Virus record (IMG/VR): IMGVR_UViG_3300025162_000148
Span: 1-28,544 of that record
Source: a virus
Length of the DNA stretch: 28,544 nucleotides
Reading direction: 5' to 3' (one strand)
The notes under the pieces were generated by a model. The model saw nothing but the letters and a program-made list of their open reading frames with translations, made no database searches and had not been told where the DNA came from. The position numbers and the translations under genes are program-made. Every line of letters begins with the position of its first letter. The stretch's first letter is position 1. Positions 12,190-20,800 of the stretch are shown piece by piece.

Positions 12190-13623
12190 ATGATGACAAA
12201 AAGCGAAATAGTAAATTATCTTAGTTTTGATAACGCTGGTGGAAGAAAAACAAATAAGAAAAATTTTATAAAGAATTTTCCAGAAGAATATTTAACAATA
12301 ATTACATTCAACAATAACCATCACCCAAATAATAATTTTATTTGGAAACAGTACATTTTTAACTATACTAACAATATAATCGAAATTCCCAAATGTGAAA
12401 ATATTGGTTGTGAAAACAATCTTAATTTTCACAGAATCAAAAACAGATATCACAACTATTGTTCAAACAAATGTCAAATTATTGGAGAGAACGATAACAA
12501 AAAATTGACATGTGTTATTAAATATGGACACGAAAATCCAATGAAGTCCAAGATAGTAAAAGATAATTTAAATATAACTAACCAAGTCAAATATAATATT
12601 AATAGATATTTTTTAAGTGAAGATTATTTAATTAAACAAAAGAAAAATAATCAAACCAAAGCACTAAAAATATATGCACAAAAACTTGGTTTAAGTATAG
12701 AAAACATCACAATTTCAGAAAACGATATTTTGGAAATTAGAAATTATTGTGAGAAACATAATAAGTTCGTTATTTCAAAAAACAACCTGAGAAATAGACT
12801 TCTCTATAAAGTTAATATTTGCACCGAATGTCATCCAATCGATAAACAGGATTCCATTGGACAAGAGGAAGTTAAATCGTTTATTGAAAATGATTTAAAA
12901 ATTAAAACAGAAAAAATTAAAATAAATAAAAAAGAAATTGATATTTATATCCCCGAACATGGTATTGGACTTGAATATAATGGGCTTTATTGGCACAGCA
13001 AAAAATATAAAAAGAAAAACTATCATTTAGATAAAACTAACTTATGTGAAAATAATAATATTCAACTAATTCACATATTCGAAGACGAATGGTTACATAA
13101 AAGGGAAATTATTAAAAATATCATTAAATATAAACTAAATTTAATTTCTAATATAATTCCAGAAAATAAATTAACGATTCTTGAGGTTGATTTAGAAACA
13201 TCAAATAACTTTTTAATTAAAAATCATATTAATGGCGATACTGTTTCTGAATTTAGATTCGGACTATTACTCGAAAATGAATTGGTGTCGATAATAACTC
13301 TTAATAAAATTAACGATAACTATGAACTAATTAGGTTTTGTGATAAAATAAATTATTCCGTTACCAATGGAATTAATTCGCTTCTTAATTATTTTATAGA
13401 AAAACACAAACCAAAAACAATTACAACATTAATTGATAGAAGATTTAACCAAGGATCGTTTCTTAAATCAATTGGTTTTCAATTCTTAAAGTATTTAGAA
13501 CCAAATTGTTGGTCTTATATTAAAAACGAAAATGGGGAATATTGTAGATTTAAGACAAGCGACAACAGTCAAACAAACCAAATTTATGATTGTGGGGAAA
13601 TTGTGTTTGAAATGAAATTATAA
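12190..13623 (+). CDS. Free-standing Vsr-like (EDxHD-type) homing endonuclease (477 aa)
   Basis: The N-terminal third has a Cys-rich zinc-binding part (KCENIGCENN, then NYCSNKCQIIGEND) and the motif KYGHENPMKS, a layout frequent in phage homing endonucleases. The catalytic part is GIGLEYNGLYWHSKKY (258-273), then CENNNIQLIHIFEDEW (about 286-301). The order E262-Y-N-G, W-H-S, then IHIFEDEW resembles the very-short-patch-repair/EDxHD nuclease fold (I-Bth0305I type). The C-terminal 170 residues probably bind DNA. It is inserted just upstream of the intein-bearing terminase gene and has a host-like promoter, unlike its neighbours. ATG 12193 is an equally good start. Confidence 0.8.
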   Translation: MMTKSEIVNYLSFDNAGGRKTNKKNFIKNFPEEYLTIITFNNNHHPNNNFIWKQYIFNYTNNIIEIPKCENIGCENNLNFHRIKNRYHNYCSNKCQIIGENDNKKLTCVIKYGHENPMKSKIVKDNLNITNQVKYNINRYFLSEDYLIKQKKNNQTKALKIYAQKLGLSIENITISENDILEIRNYCEKHNKFVISKNNLRNRLLYKVNICTECHPIDKQDSIGQEEVKSFIENDLKIKTEKIKINKKEIDIYIPEHGIGLEYNGLYWHSKKYKKKNYHLDKTNLCENNNIQLIHIFEDEWLHKREIIKNIIKYKLNLISNIIPENKLTILEVDLETSNNFLIKNHINGDTVSEFRFGLLLENELVSIITLNKINDNYELIRFCDKINYSVTNGINSLLNYFIEKHKPKTITTLIDRRFNQGSFLKSIGFQFLKYLEPNCWSYIKNENGEYCRFKTSDNSQTNQIYDCGEIVFEMKL

Positions 13624-13640
13624 AAAATTATAATTCAATC

Positions 13641-13648
13641 GTATTTAT
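13641..13648 (+). promoter_or_regulatory. Candidate late-promoter box GTATTTAT
   Basis: GTATTTAT on the plus strand, 14 nt upstream of the TerL ATG at 13663. Confidence 0.55.
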
Positions 13649-13662
13649 TGTAAACATTATCA

Positions 13663-16600
13663 ATGAGACGATATTTATCTGATGAAGAAAAAGAAGCAGA
13701 AAAAATAAAAGAATTCGAAGACTTAGTACCCGAACATACCCCAGCAATACCTCTCGACCTTCAAAGAGAAAAGGAAAAAGAAACAGCCAGAAAAAAAGCA
13801 GATGAACTAAGAAAAAAAACTGGTAAAGTAGAAGCATACGTTTACACCAAAAACGGAGTCACCAAAAAAGCAAGTGAATTAACAATACCCGAACAAGAAT
13901 TTGAATATATTCACTGTGCAACAGACCCAATATACTTTATCGAAACCTATTTAACAGTCTTTGACCAAACACAAGGCACTGCTGGTCAAATAGTTCCATT
14001 TAGATTATTCGATTTTCAGAAAGACTTGATTAACACATATCTGGATAGTAGATTTACAATTGCAAATAAATATAGACAGGCGGGAGTCTCCACAACCACC
14101 TGTGCATACATAGCTTGGTATATAATGTTTAACGCAAATAGACAAGTCGCAATCATTGCAGATAAATTAGAAACAGCACGTGATGAAATTATGAGCGATG
14201 TGGTTTTATTTATTGACTGCTGTCCAGCGTGGTTGAGACCTAAAACTGGTAGAGAAAGTAACGAAAAATTCAAAGACACTCAAAAATTAAAAATTTATGA
14301 TAACAATTCAAGATTAGGTGCATTTTCCGCAAAAGGTGGTCTTCGTGGTATGACACCGACTTTGATTTTTTGGGATGAAACTGCGTGGACAGAAAAGGGA
14401 GATAAATTTTGGACTGCTGCTAAACCAACGTTGGGTACTGGTGGTGGCGCTATCATGGTGTCTTGTGTAACTAAAGATACTTATTTATTTACCGATAAAG
14501 GAATTAAACAAATCAAAGATTTTATTTCAAACGAAGAGTTGGGTGCACACATCATTGAAGATTATAATATTCTAGGTAAAGATAAATTAAGAAAAGGTAA
14601 CATATTTTTCAATAATGGATTTGTAGATACGTTAAAAATTAAAACTACATTCAGCGAACTCGAATCAAGTTGTAATCATAAGTACTGGGCATATTGCGTA
14701 AAAGAAGCTAAATACGACTGGTATAAGGCATCTGAACTAGAGCTGGGAGATTATGTGTCAATTCAATATGGAATGAATATATGGGGCAATAATGATGATT
14801 GTAGCGACTTTAAACCAACTTTAACAAGAAATACGAAAAATGTATTTAAACCTACAGAAATTAATCAAAATTTAGCATATTTCATTGGATTATATTTAAG
14901 CGAGGGTTATATGCGCAACGTTAATCGAAACGGAAAAAGACACACAACCCAAATAACATTAACGTGCGGAGATTCATTGTCACATGTTTTTGATGAAATA
15001 GGGTTTAAATATTATTTCGATGGAATTCACTATACGATAAACTCAAAAAATATTGGTGAATTTTTTGAATACTTGGGATTTGATTTATCAAGAAAAGCAC
15101 CTCAGAAAATTATACCTTCTCGTTTACTTGAAATGAGTAGAGAAAACACTATTGCAATGATCCAAGGAATAATGGATGGTGATGGTTGGTCAACATTCAA
15201 AAAATCCAATAAAATTAGTGTTGGAATTGGGTTATCTTCATTTGAAATGATTAATCAAATTAGGATGTTATTGGGAAATTTTGGTATTTTAACCGATTAT
15301 AGAAAATCAACAACACCTCCAACAAAAAAAGTTAAAGTAAGTTCGGTTGTATATACCATTGTTACAACAAATTCGTTTGCTATTAAATATTTTACTGAAA
15401 TTGGTTTTAGGTTTGAAAGAAAACAAATTAAAATGAGTATGTTTAATTCAGAATTAATTAAACATAGTGGTGTTGTTGATAACATACCCAACGGTAAGGA
15501 AATTGCATACAAAATATATAACGAAATTAAATATTATGGAAAATTACAAGAATTACAATCAAAAGGAATAAAAATTGAAAGTTGGATTAATAGAAAAAAA
15601 CAAGATTCTTTACCTTCATCAAGACAGACCTTATTAAAATTTGTTGAATTGGAAAAAAATAATATTAGTAACGAATTATTAAATGAAATTTCGCCAATTT
15701 TAAATAAAAATCAATACTGGACAAAAATAAATTCAATCGAGAAATCACAAAACTATACATATGATTTCTCGTTACCAAATGAACCCAATGAAGAAAATGA
15801 TTTTCATCATTCATTAATTTACAATCAAGCAATTACTCATAATACGCCTTCTGGTCTCGATGCAGTTTTTTATAAGCATTTTGACGGTGCACGCAAAAAA
15901 GAAAATAGTTTTGTTGCCGTTGAGTTATGGTGGTATAATGACCCCAGATATAACAAAGACTTGTGTTGGATAAAGAATAAGAGCAAACAAAATGAAATAA
16001 GATTTCAAGACGAAAATTGGAGTAAGGAGAGAAGAATTCAATTAATGGATGATGGTTGGGAAGCAAGTTCACCTTGGTTTGAAGAACAAGTAAGAGATTC
16101 AAATGGGGATATGCGTAAGATAGCCCAAGAGTTATTATGCAGTTTTTTGGGGTCAGGTGATAATTTCATTGCTGAAGAATATTTAAAAAGGGTCCAAGAA
16201 GAAGAAATTAAAACACCAATTCGTCAAGAATACATGGATAATAATATGTGGATTTGGGAAGACCCATTGGCTGGTGAAGACTATATCATGGCAATTGATG
16301 CGTCTTCAGGACACGGTGAAGATAACTCAACAATTAACATGTTAAAAACAATTGAGATTATTGAAGAAAGAGTAATTAAAAAGGGTGACAAAATAAAAAA
16401 GGTTAAAATCAAAAGACATAAAGTTGAACAAGTTGCCGAATATTACGGAAAAGTAACACCACAAATGCTTTCTGAAATTGCATATCAATATGGAAAAAGA
16501 TATAATGATGCATATTGTGTTGTTGATATCACAGGTGGACTTGGTATACAAACTATTGAGAAATTACTTGAAACTGGATACGAAAGTGTCCACTATGCAG

Positions 16601-17106
16601 AGGTAACACATAAACCTTCAAGAGATAGACTTCAGGGATATATTAAAAAAGGACATAAAACAATGGGTGATGGTGCTACAATGGTGGTGGATTTGATCCC
16701 CGGTTTCTTTATCGGTAACAATCGTGCTTCCGTCCTTCTTGAACTGCAAAGAGCCGTTCACTTGGGTGATGTAATTATTAGATCAATTAGGCTGTTGAAT
16801 GAGCTAAAAACGTTCGTTACAATTGCTGGAAATCGGGTTGCGGATCACAAGCGATCCTTCCACGATGATTCAATCATGGGACTTTCCATTGGTCTATATG
16901 TTCTAAATTTTGACATGGCTAGATTTAAGCAAAGTAAAGGGATTTCGGAAAAATTAATTAACGCACTTTTAACAAATAATGACATAAGCGAAATGGAAAG
17001 AAATGGTGCACCCAAAAATAAACCGATGATGTCACCAAGCAATTCATCTAATTTAAATCCATATATTGCAAACGCATGGCTATTTAGTGGTTTAGAGAAG
17101 AAATAA
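13663..17106 (+). CDS. terL: Large terminase subunit (gp17-like) with an in-frame intein
   Basis: This is the DNA-packaging motor ATPase/nuclease. The ATPase domain shows Walker A-like RQAGVST (138-144) and Walker B LIFWDE (234-239). The coupling motif AIMVS...TPSG is split by an intein at residues 268-727. After splicing, the protein would be 687 residues, near the usual size of T4-type TerL. The RNase H-like nuclease domain follows: MAIDASSGHGED (D879), YCVVDITGG (D955) and HDDSIMG (D1068/D1069). These supply the acidic metal-binding cluster that cuts concatemeric DNA at packaging. The N-terminal 90 residues are charged and helical. Start ATG 13663 lies 14 nt after a late-type box. The last 23 bp overlap, antisense, the end of a homing endonuclease gene. 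Confidence 0.95.
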   Translation: MRRYLSDEEKEAEKIKEFEDLVPEHTPAIPLDLQREKEKETARKKADELRKKTGKVEAYVYTKNGVTKKASELTIPEQEFEYIHCATDPIYFIETYLTVFDQTQGTAGQIVPFRLFDFQKDLINTYLDSRFTIANKYRQAGVSTTTCAYIAWYIMFNANRQVAIIADKLETARDEIMSDVVLFIDCCPAWLRPKTGRESNEKFKDTQKLKIYDNNSRLGAFSAKGGLRGMTPTLIFWDETAWTEKGDKFWTAAKPTLGTGGGAIMVSCVTKDTYLFTDKGIKQIKDFISNEELGAHIIEDYNILGKDKLRKGNIFFNNGFVDTLKIKTTFSELESSCNHKYWAYCVKEAKYDWYKASELELGDYVSIQYGMNIWGNNDDCSDFKPTLTRNTKNVFKPTEINQNLAYFIGLYLSEGYMRNVNRNGKRHTTQITLTCGDSLSHVFDEIGFKYYFDGIHYTINSKNIGEFFEYLGFDLSRKAPQKIIPSRLLEMSRENTIAMIQGIMDGDGWSTFKKSNKISVGIGLSSFEMINQIRMLLGNFGILTDYRKSTTPPTKKVKVSSVVYTIVTTNSFAIKYFTEIGFRFERKQIKMSMFNSELIKHSGVVDNIPNGKEIAYKIYNEIKYYGKLQELQSKGIKIESWINRKKQDSLPSSRQTLLKFVELEKNNISNELLNEISPILNKNQYWTKINSIEKSQNYTYDFSLPNEPNEENDFHHSLIYNQAITHNTPSGLDAVFYKHFDGARKKENSFVAVELWWYNDPRYNKDLCWIKNKSKQNEIRFQDENWSKERRIQLMDDGWEASSPWFEEQVRDSNGDMRKIAQELLCSFLGSGDNFIAEEYLKRVQEEEIKTPIRQEYMDNNMWIWEDPLAGEDYIMAIDASSGHGEDNSTINMLKTIEIIEERVIKKGDKIKKVKIKRHKVEQVAEYYGKVTPQMLSEIAYQYGKRYNDAYCVVDITGGLGIQTIEKLLETGYESVHYAEVTHKPSRDRLQGYIKKGHKTMGDGATMVVDLIPGFFIGNNRASVLLELQRAVHLGDVIIRSIRLLNELKTFVTIAGNRVADHKRSFHDDSIMGLSIGLYVLNFDMARFKQSKGISEKLINALLTNNDISEMERNGAPKNKPMMSPSNSSNLNPYIANAWLFSGLEKK
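14464..15843 (+). mobile_element. LAGLIDADG intein in TerL (460 aa)
   Basis: The intein begins at Cys268 (CVTKDTYLFTDKGIKQ) and ends ITHN before Thr728, so splicing joins AIMVS to TPSGLDAVF. Block B is SSCNHKYW and block F is YTYDFSLPN. Two dodecapeptides, FIGLYLSEG (407-415) and IQGIMDGDG (500-508), mark a LAGLIDADG homing endonuclease between the splicing halves. All standard class 1 residues are present: Cys1, His and Asn at the C-end, and Thr+1. The insertion point is the ATPase coupling motif, an essential site where loss by imprecise deletion is lethal. Confidence 0.92.
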
Positions 17107-17782
17107 TATTACTCATTTCTTGATGAAGATTTTCATTGTGTGAAATTCTGAATAATTTAATATTATTTGATAGACAATAGTTATTTTTGATGTTATCTTT
17201 GTGTTTTATATATTTAAACTCTTTATCACCACCAAAATATTCAATGGATTCGAAGTGTTGAATACCATCATATTCAATACAAACATTATGATCAGGTAAA
17301 TAAAAATCGAAAGATAGTTTTCGTTTATTAATACATCCATCAAATTTCTTTTGATTAATATATTTTATTGAATGTTCTTCAAGAATCTTAATTATATCCA
17401 ATTCCCCCTGAGATAATTTACATTTTGAACAGCCGTGTTTAGAAACATGATTATCTGGTGTTATTTCAAATTCTCCATGAGTAGGACAAATAACTATCAC
17501 TTTTATTTTACTGTTAATATAATTTACTTTAGAATAATCATATTTATTATTATGAACTAAATTAGATTTTTTAATGAACTCTTCTTGAGATTTTAAAATA
17601 GAATTGCCGCAAATTCCACATCCCTGTCCCCCTAAATGTGCATCGCCTCTTTGTTTAAAGACACCGTGAATGGAACAAATAATTTCAAATTTTTCTCTAA
17701 TTTGCTTTTCAATAATCAACGAATAATCGTATTTATTATTATGCTTTAAATTTCCTCTTTCAATAAAAACATCAACTTTCAT
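17084..17782 (-). CDS. Free-standing homing endonuclease with repeated DNA-binding motifs (232 aa)
   Basis: Two copies of a roughly 55-residue repeat fill the N-terminal part: HNNKYDYSLIIEK... and HNNKYDYSKVNYINSK, each ending in HG with a C-x2-C pair (CGICG, CSKC). These match the DUF723-type DNA-binding units seen in phage homing endonucleases. The C-terminal half is a nuclease domain: FDFYLPDHNVCIEYDGIQHF, then KHDNIKNNYCLSNNIKLFRI. This is a PD-(D/E)xK/Vsr-like arrangement with D, E and Q-H residues. The gene is antisense to the surrounding packaging genes and ends inside the last codons of terL. A TATATTTG box lies 30 nt upstream of its ATG. Confidence 0.82.
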   Translation of the reverse strand: MKVDVFIERGNLKHNNKYDYSLIIEKQIREKFEIICSIHGVFKQRGDAHLGGQGCGICGNSILKSQEEFIKKSNLVHNNKYDYSKVNYINSKIKVIVICPTHGEFEITPDNHVSKHGCSKCKLSQGELDIIKILEEHSIKYINQKKFDGCINKRKLSFDFYLPDHNVCIEYDGIQHFESIEYFGGDKEFKYIKHKDNIKNNYCLSNNIKLFRISHNENLHQEMSNIISSLNH

Positions 17783-17812
17783 TATTTCGCTATCCCAGAA
17801 TTAATAATTTGA

Positions 17813-17820
17813 CAAATATA
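17813..17820 (-). promoter_or_regulatory. Host-type -7 box TATATTTG
   Basis: TATATTTG on the minus strand, 30 nt upstream of the homing endonuclease ATG at 17782. It matches the box at 12178-12185 ahead of the other homing endonuclease. No convincing -33 TTTG. Confidence 0.4.
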
Positions 17821-17830
17821 CATATAAATA

Positions 17831-17870
17831 GTATTTATATATGAATTTTCGAAATTAATTCAGTATTTAT
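17831..17870 (+). promoter_or_regulatory. Two late-promoter boxes upstream of the portal gene
   Basis: GTATTTAT at 17831-17838 and again at 17863-17870 (32 bp apart), the second 23 nt before ATG 17894. The tandem arrangement mirrors 2820/2851. Confidence 0.5.
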
Positions 17871-17893
17871 AATAAATTATAATATTTTATAAA

Positions 17894-20800
17894 ATGGCAG
17901 AGCAAGGAAAAAAGGGAACTATATATCAAGAACTAAATGCACTTTTAAATCTTGATGGATTTGGATTTCAAGACCAAACACAAGCAGCTAATTCAATAAT
18001 ACCAACCAAAGAGACCAAGGTTATTATTAAAGGTAATAGCCCAGAAGAAATTCAAAGAAAAGGTTTAGAATTACAACAAAAAAAAGAACTTCAAAGTAAA
18101 TTCTTTAGAACTACGGATAGAGGATTCCAAAAGGCTCTTCAGTATGAGGCAGCAAGACTGCCTGCATACATCGATTATGAAGGCATGGAATACTATCCAA
18201 TCATCTCTTCTGCCTTAGATTTATTCATGGAAGAAGCCACTTCAATTGGTTATGACGGTAAGATGTTGAATATTTATTCCAGTAAGGAAAGAATAAAATC
18301 ATTATTAGAAGAATTTTTCTATGATATTGTTAATGTAAATGTTAATCTTCCATTTTGGACAAGGAATTTGCCTATTAAACATGATAGCATAATTCCTTTA
18401 TTAAACGGTGAAGAAATTACAATAAAGGAATTATCTGAAAGATTAAAAAACAATCCAAATGATGAAATTTGGACATATTCTGTTCAAGACCACACCAAAA
18501 AAATTGTTGCAGGTAAAGTAATTTGGTGTGATTTAACTAGGGAAAATAGTGAAATTTTGAAAGTTACTTTTGATGATGGTACTTATATTGAAACAACTCC
18601 AGATCACGAGTATTTGCTCAGGAACGGCACGTATGTGAGGGCAGATGAACTTAAGGAAGGTGTTAGCTTAATGCCTTTTTACACTAATTTAAGCATAAAA
18701 AATAAAGATGGTATTGTTGGATATGAAAAGGTATTTAATCCAAATAGTAACTATTTTAAATTTACTCATAGATTTGTTAGCGAAGAATGTGTTACCGATT
18801 CATCTAAAGAATCAAACGATAATGAAAAATATTGTACACATCACATCGATTTTAATAAAAAAAATAACAATCCTTCGAATTTATCAAGAATGACTATTTC
18901 TGAACATTTTAAATATCATAATGAACATGCAAACATAATATTACAAAGGGAAGACGTTAAGAAAAACAGAATGTTGGGTATAGATAAATATTTGCGCTCC
19001 GAAAAAAGAAAAAATAGGTTATCAAACGAAATGTCTGGAATTTATCCAAAATATTTTAATGAATATAATAATAGTTCACTACATGAAGAACATGATGTTA
19101 TTCGTAAAAATAGAATGAATGAATTATGGTCTAACCAAGAATATCAAAATATGGTTAAAAATAAAATGACTTTAATTATTGATGACCATTGTTTAGACAT
19201 TATTGTTAATTACATTAAAAACAGTCAAAAGTATGTCGATACCAATAAATTGACTCAGCTTTTAAAAGCCGATAATAATTTTATGGGTCGTTTCACCGAA
19301 ATTAATAACCATTTTAATAAAAATAAGGATTTATATAAATCAATTAATACAAGAACCTTAAATTTTTTAATTAAAAGAAAAACGAATAAAAATTATTGTG
19401 ATTTTAATTTGGAAATTAATCCGAATATAATTAATCAAACAATTTTTAAAAGAACGTATGCCATTTCTAAAACAAAGCAACAGAAAAAAGAACTGGAAAC
19501 AATAATCAATCACAAAGTATTATCAATAGAAAGAATTGCAGAAAAACATGATGTTTATTGTATGGAGGTTGTTGGTAAAAATGGTGAGCAAGATAGACAT
19601 AATTTTCCTGTGTGTAGTAAAAATGAAAATGGTGTGCATACAAGAAATGGTGTGTTTGTTTCAAATTGTAAATATGGTGATAATTTCATATTACTTTACG
19701 GTGAACCGAAAAAAGGCATTTCACATGTGAAGCAAATGGTTAATTATGAAATTGAAAGATTTGAAAGAATTCAAAACGGAAAACCAAGTGTTAAGTTTAA
19801 GGAAAGAATGACTGGTGATGAATTTAATACTTTTGAAATTGCGCATTTTAGATTACTTGGTGATGATAAATATTTACCATATGGGTCATCAATTTTAAAT
19901 AAAGTTAGAAGGGTATTTAGACAACTCGTTATGGCAGAAGATGCGATGTTAACATATCGTATTATTCGTGCTGGAGAAAAGAAGGTATTTAAAATTGATG
20001 TTGGAAACATTGACGAAGATGATATTGAGGATTATATTTATAAAGTAGCGACCAAATTTAAAAAAACTGCTAATGTTTCTCCAAATGACGGTCAAATAGA
20101 TTATCGTTTCAATATGTTGGGGAATGACGAAGATTATTTCCTACCAATGAGGAATTCAAATTCTCAAACGGGTATTGATACATTGGCAGGGGCATGTTTG
20201 GCTTTAAACACAAATATAGATTTACTTGATGGCAGAAGTATTACGTTAAATGACATTATTAACGAATTTAACGAGGGTAAAGAATTATGGACATATTCCA
20301 TTAATCCCGAAAACGGATTGATTGTACCCTCTCCAATTACATGGGCGGGTATTACTAGAAAGAATACTGAGGTATTAAAAATTACTCTAGATAATGGCGA
20401 ATCGATTACATGTACTCCAGACCATAAATTTCCAACTAAATTTAATGGGACTAAAGAAGCTAAAGATCTAAATGTAGGTGAATCAATGTGGGCGTTTAAT
20501 AAAAAATTTGAGAAAATAAAATCAAGCACAAGCAATGGAAAATACGATAAAGAATATGAAATGATTTACGATCATTCCACCAATGATTGGATATACACTC
20601 ATAGGATGGTTAATAATTACATGAAAAGCAACAATGTTAACAATGATTTTATTTTTGATGAAAGACATGTTAACGATGATAAATATGTAACACATCATGT
20701 TGATTTTAATCGTTATAATAATAATCCAAATAACTTGGTTTCAATGTCACATATTGACCACTTTAAATATCATTCATATTTAGGAATTAAAAACATGTCT

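Noticed and set aside
13607-13635. AT-only dyad after the 12190 gene as a terminator
   Set aside because: Short AATTATA arms without T tract; too weak to call.
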